This document shows, piece after piece, positions 28,044-36,475 of a stretch of 64,000 nt of DNA. The stretch comes from G963677485 sp964519405 (GTDB lineage: Bacteria > Armatimonadota > HRBIN16), in NCBI GenBank assembly GCA_964519405.1, contig CAZFLA010000006.1, positions 1 through 64,000 on the forward strand, given 5' to 3'. How positions within the stretch are numbered: position 1 is the stretch's first letter; every line of letters begins with the position of its first letter. Below the pieces are notes generated by a model that worked only from the letters and a program-made list of their open reading frames with translations, was not told the origin of the DNA and ran no database searches. The position numbers and the translations under genes were made by a program.

Positions 28044-28982
28044 CTACTTATCTTTATCCATATCTGGTAAGAACATAGGCGCATCGTAACAACCGCTCTC
28101 GGTAGTATAACTGCGGTAGTCATCCTGCTTCGGTGCCTTCACATTCGCGCCGTTGACAAGGTACCGAGGTTGAGTAAACCTGTTGGCGGGGTTATATTTT
28201 AGGTCTGTCTTAAATAACTTGGCGTGACCATCGCAATACAGCATGTTGACCATGCCGTTATGCGTATTAGGGTCTAGACCACTAGCCGGTTCCCACAAGT
28301 CACCGGTGCCGCCGTTTGCATCATCGTGACATCCGGCTTCATCACCAAGGTAGCGGCATTCATCTAGCCGAGTGCGGCAGTTCAGCAAGGGCAGGCTGCG
28401 TGCATGACCGAGATAAGCCGATTTCGCCTGGCCTTCCCACATCAGCATCAAACCGCTGGGCCAACTCACCTGAGAATCCGAAAGAGCCATCAGGTAGCCG
28501 TTGTAGTTGTATGTAGTGGTTTCGGGGTTCATCTTTGCTTTGGGGTAGTAATCGGTCATCTGTGTGGAGTGAAACAACGTCGCGCTGGGGCAGGTGAGCA
28601 CCTTCCAGCTCTTAATGTAAGGCATCAGCGAGTTCGCCCATGCAGACTTCATGCCGATGGTTAACTTTGTGGTTTCTGCGGCGCTCCAGCCAGCAACGTC
28701 CTCATACGGAACCCATCCTGCTGGGCATTCGATGCTGACCATATCCAGCCAACCGATATCTGCGCGTTCGTACCATCCATAAGCAAGCGGATAAGTATCA
28801 TCATAGTCGGATCTGTAGAGGCTCATAGCAGCGCCCCACTGCTTCAGGTTGCTAAGGCAGGTAGCTTGCTTGGCCTTCTCACGCGCTTGCGCGAACACCG
28901 GAAACAAGATTGCGGCAAGTATCGCGATAATCGCAATCACAACAAGCAATTCGATCAGCGTGAATGCTCTTCTGTCGCGCAT
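28044..28982 (-). CDS. Type II secretion/type IV pilin-like pseudopilin (DUF1559-like)
   Basis: Protein of 312 residues from ATG 28982, with AGGAGGA 6 bases upstream. The frame extends 39 bases further without a ribosome binding site. The N-terminus is a prepilin methylation site (RRAFTLIE) followed by a long hydrophobic helix and FPVFAQAREKAKQ, then CLSNLKQWGAAMSLYRSDYD. The C-terminal part has NMLYCDGHAKLFK, the usual H-x-G-x-x-N-x-x-F/DGH signature. It is processed by a prepilin peptidase and built into a pseudopilus or surface fibre. No secretion-system genes adjoin it. The form is common in Armatimonadota and Planctomycetes. Confidence 0.92.
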   Translation of the reverse strand: MRDRRAFTLIELLVVIAIIAILAAILFPVFAQAREKAKQATCLSNLKQWGAAMSLYRSDYDDTYPLAYGWYERADIGWLDMVSIECPAGWVPYEDVAGWSAAETTKLTIGMKSAWANSLMPYIKSWKVLTCPSATLFHSTQMTDYYPKAKMNPETTTYNYNGYLMALSDSQVSWPSGLMLMWEGQAKSAYLGHARSLPLLNCRTRLDECRYLGDEAGCHDDANGGTGDLWEPASGLDPNTHNGMVNMLYCDGHAKLFKTDLKYNPANRFTQPRYLVNGANVKAPKQDDYRSYTTESGCYDAPMFLPDMDKDK

Positions 28983-29133
28983 GTCGTCTCCTCCTAATCG
29001 CTGCAAACGTGTGGAAAACACCGATGAGATGCATCCTTGTTCAGTATATCCACACTGTATTAGACATGAAAGTAATGGTATGCGGCTTCACAGGGTAGAC
29101 TTGATATAGACAGCTCGATATATCGTACACTAA

Positions 29134-29158
29134 AGTTGCATGATGATTAACTGCAACT
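29134..29158 (+). promoter_or_regulatory. Inverted repeat upstream of gnd
   Basis: AGTTGCA (29134-29140) and TGCAACT (29152-29158) flank an 11-base spacer about 40 bases before the gnd start. It could be an operator or leader hairpin. No binding protein is known. Confidence 0.3.
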
Positions 29159-29197
29159 CATAATCCGTTTTGACTCGGTATTAAAGGGAGGATCGCT

Positions 29198-30610
29198 ATG
29201 CCGCGTGCAGATATCGGCCTAATAGGCCTAGCCGTTATGGGTGAAAACCTGGTACTCAATATGGAGCGTAACGGATATATGGTGGCCGTTTTTAACCGCA
29301 CAACCAGTAAGGTTGACCAGTTTGTTGAAGGTCAGGCGGCAGGTAAGAACATCATTGGCACCCATTCGTTGAATGAGCTCGTAGATTCGCTCGCGCGTCC
29401 ACGAAAGATCATGATGATGGTGAAAGCGGGTAACGCGGTCGACGAGTTAATAAAGACCCTCATCCCTTTGCTGAGTGAAGGCGATATCATCATTGACGGC
29501 GGCAACAGCCACTATCCAGATACCATCCGCCGCACAAAGTCGCTGGATGGTTTGGGTCTGCATTATATGGGCGTTGGCGTATCAGGCGGTGAAAAAGGTG
29601 CCCTTCTGGGTCCAAGTATTATGCCTGGCGGCAGTCCATCAGCATGGGCACAAATGAAGCCCATTTTTCAAGCCATTGCTGCCAAAGTAAACAACGGCGA
29701 TGTGTGCTGCCAATACGTTGGGCGAGATGGTGCCGGCCATTTTGTGAAGATGGTTCACAACGGCATTGAATATGGCGATATGCAGCTTATCAGCGAAGCC
29801 TATTTCATTCTCAGCCGAGTGCTTGGGTTAAGTGCTGCCGATTTACATGGCATCTTTAGTGATTGGAATAACGGCGAACTGAATAGCTACCTCATTGAGA
29901 TCACCCGCGACATCATGGCTGAGATTGATCCCAAGACACAGAAGCCGTTAGTTGAGCTGATTGTGGATGAAGCCGGACAAAAGGGCACCGGATTGTGGAC
30001 CAGCCAGGCCGCACTAGAGCTAGGCGTGGCGGCTCCGACCATTGCCGAAGCGGTATTCGCTCGCAGCATCAGCTCCGTCAAGTCGCAGCGAATGGCAGCC
30101 GCTAAGTCGCTGAATGGGCCCAACTATCACTACTCCGGCGACACCGGTCGGCTCGTAGAGGCTGTTCGACAGGCATTATTCGCCAGCAAAATCTGCTCTT
30201 ACGCTCAGGGATTTCAACTGATGCAGGCCGCTGGCAGTGTATATGAATGGGAGCTGAACTACGGCGAAATCGCACTGATGTGGCGAGGTGGGTGTATCAT
30301 CCGGGCACAGTTCCTGGATCGTATAGAGCAAGCGTTCAAACAACAGCCTGATCTGGCGAACTTGATGCTGGCCCCCTACTTCCAGATGATACTTAATGAA
30401 TACCAAACCGCATGGCGGCATGTTGTATGCGTCGCCGCTGAAGCAGGTATTCCGATACCCGCACTGAGCAGCGCTCTTGCCTATTATGATGGCTACCGTA
30501 CCGAGACTCTTCCAGCTAACCTCATTCAGGCTCAGCGTGACTATTTCGGAGCTCACACTTACAAACGCATCGATATGGATGGTGTTTTTCACACGGAATG
30601 GAGCAACTAA
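29198..30610 (+). CDS. gnd: 6-phosphogluconate dehydrogenase, decarboxylating
   Basis: Protein of 470 residues, full length for the long family form. It converts 6-phosphogluconate and NADP+ to ribulose 5-phosphate, CO2 and NADPH in the oxidative pentose phosphate pathway. Seen: GLAVMGENLVLNMERNGY with NRTTSKV for NADP, IDGGNSHYPDT, GVGVSGGEKGALLGPSIMPG, the catalytic KMVHNGIEYGDMQ, DEAGQKGTGLWTS and the C-terminal HTEW tail. GGGAGG precedes the ATG. The NlpC/P60 gene starts inside its last 13 bases. Confidence 0.98.
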   Translation: MPRADIGLIGLAVMGENLVLNMERNGYMVAVFNRTTSKVDQFVEGQAAGKNIIGTHSLNELVDSLARPRKIMMMVKAGNAVDELIKTLIPLLSEGDIIIDGGNSHYPDTIRRTKSLDGLGLHYMGVGVSGGEKGALLGPSIMPGGSPSAWAQMKPIFQAIAAKVNNGDVCCQYVGRDGAGHFVKMVHNGIEYGDMQLISEAYFILSRVLGLSAADLHGIFSDWNNGELNSYLIEITRDIMAEIDPKTQKPLVELIVDEAGQKGTGLWTSQAALELGVAAPTIAEAVFARSISSVKSQRMAAAKSLNGPNYHYSGDTGRLVEAVRQALFASKICSYAQGFQLMQAAGSVYEWELNYGEIALMWRGGCIIRAQFLDRIEQAFKQQPDLANLMLAPYFQMILNEYQTAWRHVVCVAAEAGIPIPALSSALAYYDGYRTETLPANLIQAQRDYFGAHTYKRIDMDGVFHTEWSN

Positions 30611-31728
30611 ACAAGATCAGCCGCCGATTTAGGCATTTACATCTCCCGCTATGTGTGATATGCGCGGCGATGCCACTGTGGCTGTCGTCTGTTCACGCGT
30701 CTGCACAAAGTGCAGTGGACTGGGATATGGCGATGGCCACACCGGCGTATACCATTCGCTCATATGCAAACAAGCTGGTCATACAGACAGCAGATGGCCG
30801 GCTGCTTGTTTGCCGTACTGACACGAAGAGCTGTCAGCAATATACTCTCCCTTCAGCAAGCAAGGTTACCGTGACCGATGATATTATCTCAGCAGTGAGC
30901 GGATTATCGGCCTTCAAGCTTGACGAGCAATCCGGTGAGTGGGTAGTCAACCCCGCCCCGACATCAAACGCGGTACCAGCTAAAAGTAACCAGGCGAAAT
31001 TCCAAGAAGTGTGGAAAGAGGGTTACGGAGAGCTATTGCCAGACTACTATAGTTTATGGTTCGCTAACGAACATAGATGGGTGAACCTGGCATTACCAAA
31101 ACTGCCCCCCAAAGTCACCGCAGCCGTACCAAGCTGGGATGGTCGCTGCATATGGATTCTAGCCGGAAACCAGCTAATGAAGATATCTGTAGCTACCCGC
31201 AAGGCTGCGATATTGCTGCCATGGAACGCCAGCGGGGTATCACTTAAGGGTATATCACCTGCTCCAAATGGCATATGGGTCGCTTCCAGTGCAGGCATAA
31301 TGCTGGTCGACAATGCAGAAGACCACCCTGTATTCGTTAAGGCAAAACTCGATAGTGAGCTTGATGGGTACCTTACCGAATCAGAGGAAAAACTGGTCGC
31401 CCTTGTCGAGAAGTGGCAAGGAACACCCTATCAGTACGGGGCTCAGTCATGTCAGGTCAGCACTGATTGCAGCGGTTTTGTGACCAGCGTTTATCAAGAG
31501 ATGGGCTTCAAGCTGCCACGCAGCAGTCAGCTAATTGGTAAAGCCGATGCCCTGCCTACAGTCACCGATGAGCTGCAGATAGGCGATTTGTTGGTGATGC
31601 CTGGTCATGTAGCAATGTATATGGGCAACGGTTTAACTGTAGAAGCAAGCAGCAGCCGAGGCGTAACCTGGGGCACCGTGTACGGCCGCGTAGGTGTTAC
31701 GGTAAAGCGTGTGATGCCGAAGAGTTAG
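30598..31728 (+). CDS. Secreted NlpC/P60 peptidoglycan hydrolase
   Basis: Protein of 376 residues with an N-terminal signal peptide (LPLCVICAAMPLWLSSVHAS). The first 250 residues contain WD/Kelch-like strands, and the C-terminal NlpC/P60 domain has catalytic Cys291 (STDCSGF) and His337 (MPGHVAMYMG). It cleaves cell-wall peptides, most often gamma-D-Glu-diaminopimelate bonds. Its ATG overlaps the end of gnd by 13 bases, suggesting a shared transcript, although functionally they are unrelated. Convergent with the permease gene; a small hairpin lies between. Confidence 0.9.
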   Translation: MEQLNKISRRFRHLHLPLCVICAAMPLWLSSVHASAQSAVDWDMAMATPAYTIRSYANKLVIQTADGRLLVCRTDTKSCQQYTLPSASKVTVTDDIISAVSGLSAFKLDEQSGEWVVNPAPTSNAVPAKSNQAKFQEVWKEGYGELLPDYYSLWFANEHRWVNLALPKLPPKVTAAVPSWDGRCIWILAGNQLMKISVATRKAAILLPWNASGVSLKGISPAPNGIWVASSAGIMLVDNAEDHPVFVKAKLDSELDGYLTESEEKLVALVEKWQGTPYQYGAQSCQVSTDCSGFVTSVYQEMGFKLPRSSQLIGKADALPTVTDELQIGDLLVMPGHVAMYMGNGLTVEASSSRGVTWGTVYGRVGVTVKRVMPKS

Positions 31729-31754
31729 TGGGAGATGGTTGAAACACCTCCCAC
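31728..31754. terminator. Weak hairpin between convergent genes
   Basis: GTGGGAG (31728-31734) and CTCCCAC (31748-31754) pair around a 13-base loop at the end of the NlpC/P60 gene. There is no U-tract, so termination is uncertain. Confidence 0.35.
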
Positions 31755-31769
31755 CATTGGTTGAGGTTG

Positions 31770-33003
31770 TTATTCGGTTCGTAATGCCTGGATTGGGTTC
31801 ATTCTAGCGGCACTNNNNNNNNNNCGGATATAAACCAAATCCCACGCCAACCGCCATACTGAATAGGAAGCCCGTAGCGGCTGCCCATACCGGTAGGTGA
31901 ACATTCAGCCCTTCACCTCCAAAGGCGCCCACCGCCCTCGTGATGGAACTCACCATCAACGCAACGCCCCATCCCAACGCAACGCCAATGATACCTCCCA
32001 CGCCAGACAGCGTCATTGACTCTATCAAGAATTGCCACAGGATGTCTTGCTGACGCGCTCCAACCGCTTTCCTGATACCGATTTCACGCGTTCGCTCGGT
32101 AACGGTGACCAACATGATGTTCATAACGCCGATACCACCGACAAGCAGTGACAATCCTGCGATGGCACCGACAACCATGCCAAACATGCTGATGACACGC
32201 CCGATGGAGGTTAGGATGCGCTGCTGACTATCAACGATGAACGCGGGTTTGTTATCGAACCGCCGCATGAGCAGCTGCCATATTTCATCCATTGCGATAT
32301 TGGTTTTATCTACTGTCTTCGGTGTGGCGTAGATCATACTGACCAGGTTCATACCCGCCGCACGCTTTTGAGCGGAGCTGAGCGGAATCAACACCCATTC
32401 ATCTACGTTCTCGCCCATACCTCGCCCTTTGGCCGTCATTACACCAACGACGTTCAGTGTGAGCCCTTGGTAATCAAGCGATTGGCCGATGGGGTTCTGC
32501 CCCTTGTATAGCCGTGAGGCCACCTCCGCACCAATGACAGCCGATCGGCTCCATGTGCTTAGGTCGCTATCATTGATGAAGCGGCCGCGCTCCATGGATA
32601 CATCCCTGAGCTTCTGGTAGATAGGCTGCACACCGGTCACTGTGGCATCCATCTCTTTGCCAGGCGTTCGCGCTTTTCCGCTGCCAACCCGCAGCTCCGC
32701 ACTCACCGCAGCCACCGAAGGACACTGCTCCAGCATAGCTTGAGCGTCTTCCAAGTGCAGACCCGTCACACGCCCGATTGTCTGACCAGGCGGTAGGCGT
32801 GATGGGTCGAAGCCGATAAATATCAAACTGGAGCCGAGACGCTCAAACTCTTTGACAACATTAGCCCGCATTCCCTCGATCAGCGAAACCATCAGAATGA
32901 CAGCTGCTACACCGATAATCACACCCAACATGGTTAATAACGAGCGTAATTTGTGCCGGTGCAGGTTCGACAACGATGTTTTTACAGAATCGAAGAAATT
33001 CAT
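31770..33003 (-). CDS. ABC transporter permease, MacB/FtsX type, without ATPase
   Basis: Protein of about 410 residues, interrupted near the 3' end by N (31815-31824). Seen: an N-terminal helix (RSLLTMLGVIIGVAAVILMV), a large periplasmic MacB_PCD domain, then three C-terminal helices (VGAIAGLSLLVGGIGVMNIM with VTERTREIGIRKAVGA). After the gap the minus strand gives AARMNPIQALRTE and a stop at 31770, the classical FtsX-family ending, so the true gap is short. Unlike MacB it has no nucleotide-binding domain. It directly abuts the fusion-protein gene. It should work with a separate ATPase to export a lipoprotein, peptide or drug, or for signalling. Confidence 0.85.
31815..31824. other. Assembly gap (10 N)
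   Basis: Ten N in the penultimate codons of the permease gene. Family comparison (P-A-R-x-A-A-R ending) suggests about six real bases are missing. Confidence 0.95.
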
Positions 33004-34692
33004 CTAGTGCCCCCCAGGACCAAAATCAAGTCCCTGTCGAGGAGGCCCCATGAAGGGCTGAGGTACCACTTTCTCACCTGGTTTAAGGCCCGACTTGATT
33101 TCGATGAAGTTGTCACCCACCAATCCGAGCTTAACCTTACGTTTTGTTGGTTTTGGCTGTGGATCCTTAGGTGTGGGTTTTACAACCATCACTTCGCCCA
33201 TATTAGGCCCGAGCATCTTTACTGCGTCGTTTTGCAGGCGGATGACATTATTGGAATACTGAACCAATATCTTGCACTTGCAGGACATACCAGAACGCAG
33301 CATGGGATCGGGGTTGTCGATGACTACTCTTACTGGGAACTTGATGACTCCACCCTGAACAACATTGCCATCGGCTCCCACTTGAGCGGCTGGTGCCACG
33401 GTCTCCACGCGTGCGGGGAACACGCGTCCTGGGATAGCGTCCAGCGTGATCTGCACAGGCAGCCCTACGCGAACCTTGCGCACATCCACTTCGTTGATGA
33501 GCAGGTTGACCTTAATCTTCGAAAGATCGGCAAGCTGCAATAGGCTCATACCAGAACTGAAGTTGGAAACTCCTGATGTAACCAGTTCACCGCTTTCTAT
33601 GTAGCGCTGTGTGATGGTGCCATCAAACGGAGCCCTAATGACTGTTTCGTGCAGTTTGGTTTGAGCATCTTTATATGAACTTCTGCTTGCAACGATATTC
33701 GTCTTGTCAGCTACTAACTCTTGTTTCCTAGACTGCTTGCTTAACAGAGCGATCTTAGCATTAAGCAAAGCCTGCTGTGCGTCTTTATATGCAGTTTTTT
33801 TAGCTTCTAGATCGAGCCATTTCAGCTCATCGCGTTTCGCTTGTTCTTTTGTTCTGGCAAGCGAAGCCATAGCGACTTTAAACTTCGATTCGTAGTTCTG
33901 AAGTTGGGTCGCAATCTGCTTTTCGATGGTATCTGACTTCTGCTTCGCGTTCTTCCATGATGCCTCGGATGAAGCCAGAGTGCTCTTTGCAGAGTCAACT
34001 TCACGCTGACTGACAAAGCCCTTGTCTAGAAGGTTCTTCTGGCGAACGAGATTCTTCCGTGCTTCGTCGAGACTGGTATCGGCTTGATTAAGACTTGTTG
34101 CAGCCTCAATACGCATGGAACTCATTGTAACGGACTTGAACTGATCAAGATCCTGCCGTGCAGTCGATTCGGATTCAATGGCCTCTTGCAGATTGGATTT
34201 AGTGATCTGAGGCTGCGTTTGAACCTCGCGAGTGGTCTGCGTTAAGCTGATCTCCGCGGATTTCAGTGCGTTTTTCGCACGTTCTAACGCGGTGTCTGAA
34301 TCTACATTCTGTACAGTTGAGCTAATTTCATTCTGCTTAAGTCTTGTCTCAGAGGAGACGACTTGAGCATTAGCTTGAGCAACAGTGGACATAAGGTCGG
34401 AGGGATCAATCAAAGCAAGCAGTTGATCCTTAACCACTTTGTCGCCAGCATCGACTGGCAGCTCGAGAATTCGTCCGGCTGCTTTACTTTTGATTTCAAC
34501 TTTTCGGATGGGTTCAAGAATTCCAACTTCTGAAACGGCTATCTCAACATTACCTTTAGTAACATCATAAGTGATTTGCGGCATGGGTGGTTTTTGGAAA
34601 TGTCGGTAACCAAACCACGACCCAGCCACGAGCACTACGAGCAAGATGAGGATTACCTTAAAGTTAATCCGTTTACGTTTTGGTTTGACCAT
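33004..34692 (-). CDS. MacA/HlyD-family membrane fusion protein
   Basis: Protein of 562 residues from ATG 34692, chosen because AGGAG lies 7 bases upstream; frames above it lack one. One N-terminal membrane helix (VILILLVVLVAGSWFGYRHF) is followed by a biotinyl-lipoyl-like segment (GRILELPVDAGDKVVKDQLLALID), an unusually long coiled-coil hairpin (about residues 90-330, rich in Lys/Ala/Gln), and a beta-barrel domain (TIRAPFDGTITQRYIESGEL, VQITLDAIPGRVFPARVE). The adaptor spans the periplasm between permease and an outer-membrane channel. Its stop abuts the permease start. No outer-membrane factor gene is nearby. Confidence 0.88.
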   Translation of the reverse strand: MVKPKRKRINFKVILILLVVLVAGSWFGYRHFQKPPMPQITYDVTKGNVEIAVSEVGILEPIRKVEIKSKAAGRILELPVDAGDKVVKDQLLALIDPSDLMSTVAQANAQVVSSETRLKQNEISSTVQNVDSDTALERAKNALKSAEISLTQTTREVQTQPQITKSNLQEAIESESTARQDLDQFKSVTMSSMRIEAATSLNQADTSLDEARKNLVRQKNLLDKGFVSQREVDSAKSTLASSEASWKNAKQKSDTIEKQIATQLQNYESKFKVAMASLARTKEQAKRDELKWLDLEAKKTAYKDAQQALLNAKIALLSKQSRKQELVADKTNIVASRSSYKDAQTKLHETVIRAPFDGTITQRYIESGELVTSGVSNFSSGMSLLQLADLSKIKVNLLINEVDVRKVRVGLPVQITLDAIPGRVFPARVETVAPAAQVGADGNVVQGGVIKFPVRVVIDNPDPMLRSGMSCKCKILVQYSNNVIRLQNDAVKMLGPNMGEVMVVKPTPKDPQPKPTKRKVKLGLVGDNFIEIKSGLKPGEKVVPQPFMGPPRQGLDFGPGGH

Positions 34693-34761
34693 ATAAGCTC
34701 CTATATACATCGGCCATGAGGCGAGATAGAAAGCCATCCTGTTTTAGATAGACGGTTGCCT

Positions 34762-34767
34762 TATAAT
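34762..34767 (+). promoter_or_regulatory. Candidate -10 box for parA
   Basis: Perfect TATAAT 52 bases before the parA start in the divergent region between the fusion-protein and parA genes. No good -35 was seen at 16-18 bases, so this is a partial promoter call. Confidence 0.4.
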
Positions 34768-34819
34768 ACTATATACAGAGCTAAATTCAAAGTGCTAAAC
34801 AATTTCAGGAGGAACGTAT

Positions 34820-35587
34820 ATGCCGAAGATATACGCAGTGGTTAACCAGAAGGGCGGGGTGGGAAAAACGACAACGGCCGTAAACCTTTCTGCAGGACTT
34901 GCCATGTTGGGATTAAACGTTCTTCTAGTGGATATGGACCCTCAGGGAAACAGCAGCAGCGGAGTCGGCGTTGATAAAGACAACATGGAGAAGGGCATTT
35001 ATGATGTTCTGCTAAACGAAGCCAGTTTGATGGATGTACGGCAGAGCACCTCCGTAGACAGGCTGTATATAGCCCCTGCCAATATTGACCTTACAGGAGC
35101 TGAAGTGGAGCTGCCCGGCAGTGAAGAATGGCGGTTTCGATTGAAGAAGGCACTTGATAGCTGCAAAGATGACTATGATTATGTAATCATCGATGCGCCA
35201 CCGTCGTTAGGCGTGCTAACAGTAAACTCACTAACAGCAGCTGACGGTGTGATCGTGCCGATCCAATGTGAATATTACGCCCTAGAGGGTATCAGCCAAC
35301 TAGTTAAGACTATTGAAGTTATTAAGAAAAGCACAAATCATACATTATCTATATATAGGGTTGTGTTAACCATGCGTGATCCCCGCGCTCGCTTGACACA
35401 ACAGGTAGAAGCGGAGATTCGAAAACATTTTGGCGATATCGTATCTAAAGTGACAATCCCAAGAAATATCAGACTTAGTGAAGCGCCATCATATGGGTTA
35501 CCTGTTCAGCTATATGACCCCCGAAGTAAAGGCGCGGAAGCATATAAACTACTTGCACAAGAGGTATATAAAGATGGCAGCAAATAG
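34820..35587 (+). CDS. parA: Chromosome-partitioning ATPase ParA (Soj-like)
   Basis: Protein of 255 residues with the deviant Walker A KGGVGKTT (residues 11-18, NQKGGVGKTTTAVNLSAGLA), VDMDPQGNSSSGVG, switch DYVIIDAPPSLG and the C-terminal QLYDPRSKGAEAY. It forms ATP-dependent dimers on the nucleoid that move ParB-parS complexes. AGGAGG lies 8 bases before the ATG. The parB start overlaps its 3' end by 14 bases. No long HTH N-terminus is present, so it is the chromosomal rather than the plasmid type. Confidence 0.97.
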   Translation: MPKIYAVVNQKGGVGKTTTAVNLSAGLAMLGLNVLLVDMDPQGNSSSGVGVDKDNMEKGIYDVLLNEASLMDVRQSTSVDRLYIAPANIDLTGAEVELPGSEEWRFRLKKALDSCKDDYDYVIIDAPPSLGVLTVNSLTAADGVIVPIQCEYYALEGISQLVKTIEVIKKSTNHTLSIYRVVLTMRDPRARLTQQVEAEIRKHFGDIVSKVTIPRNIRLSEAPSYGLPVQLYDPRSKGAEAYKLLAQEVYKDGSK

Positions 35588-36455
35588 ACGTGGTGGATTA
35601 GGTAAGGGCCTTGACGCTCTGCTAGGTGACACCAGCAGCACACAGACATCCGACAATGAAGAGATCCGGCAGATATCTCTTGATCAGATCGTGGCAAACC
35701 CAGATCAACCTCGACGTGCATTCACCGAAGGAACGCTCTCCGAGTTAGCTTCTTCTATACGAGAACACGGGGTCATACAACCAATCATCGTCCAAGAAAC
35801 CCCCAACGGCCAATATCAGCTGGTTGCTGGGGAGCGTCGCACCCGGGCCAGCAAATTAGCGGGACTATCGACAATTCCCGCTATCGTCCGCCAAGTTGAG
35901 GCACAAAATAGACTAGAGATCGCACTGATTGAAAATATCCAGCGCGAAGACATCAACTCCATAGATCAAGCATTGGCTTATCGCCAGCTTATCGATAAGT
36001 TTCACCTTACTCAAGAGCAAGTTGCACAACGAGTCGGCAAAAGCCGAGCTTCCGTTGCAAATAGTCTTAGGTTATTAGGCCTTCCAAACGTCGTTCTACA
36101 GATGATCAGAGACGGAGACATCACAGAAGGCCATGGCAGAGCTCTGCTGATGGCACCTGAACACAAGCGCACTGACTTAGCGGAGTTGGCCTTACGCAAG
36201 GGGCTGAATGTTCGGGAACTGGAGAAGGTCTCAAGGGAAGCATCAGATAGAGTTGATCCTAAGCACGAACTCGATGTTTCACGTGAAACAAATCGACTGC
36301 CTGATCCTCATATTCAAGCTGTTTCCGACAAGCTTCGCGAGGCTTTAGCCACGCGTGTTACCATTAAAGATGAAGGTGACGATACCGGCGTTATCCAGAT
36401 CCATTATTATGATCTAGACGACTTGGAGCGCCTAATTCACCAAATCTGTTTCTAA
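35574..36455 (+). CDS. parB: Chromosome-partitioning protein ParB
   Basis: Protein of 293 residues starting at ATG 35574 inside the end of parA. A longer frame upstream is only the other-frame reading of parA. Seen: RGGLGKGLDALLGD at the N-terminus, CTP-binding ParB/Srx domain with GERRTRASKLAGLSTIPAIV and ENIQREDINSIDQA, then the HTH (QEQVAQRVGKSRASVANSLR) and a C-terminal dimerisation domain. It binds parS and spreads as a CTP-dependent clamp. A perfect parS site lies within this gene. Confidence 0.97.
   Translation: MAANRRGGLGKGLDALLGDTSSTQTSDNEEIRQISLDQIVANPDQPRRAFTEGTLSELASSIREHGVIQPIIVQETPNGQYQLVAGERRTRASKLAGLSTIPAIVRQVEAQNRLEIALIENIQREDINSIDQALAYRQLIDKFHLTQEQVAQRVGKSRASVANSLRLLGLPNVVLQMIRDGDITEGHGRALLMAPEHKRTDLAELALRKGLNVRELEKVSREASDRVDPKHELDVSRETNRLPDPHIQAVSDKLREALATRVTIKDEGDDTGVIQIHYYDLDDLERLIHQICF
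36275..36290. promoter_or_regulatory. parS centromere site
   Basis: The 16-bp palindrome TGTTTCACGTGAAACA matches the widely conserved bacterial parS consensus exactly. It lies within parB in a segment encoding Val-Ser-Arg-Glu-Thr. A parS inside the parB gene is also known in Bacillus subtilis. Confidence 0.97.
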
Positions 36456-36475
36456 TTATACCCAAGGAGTAATGA

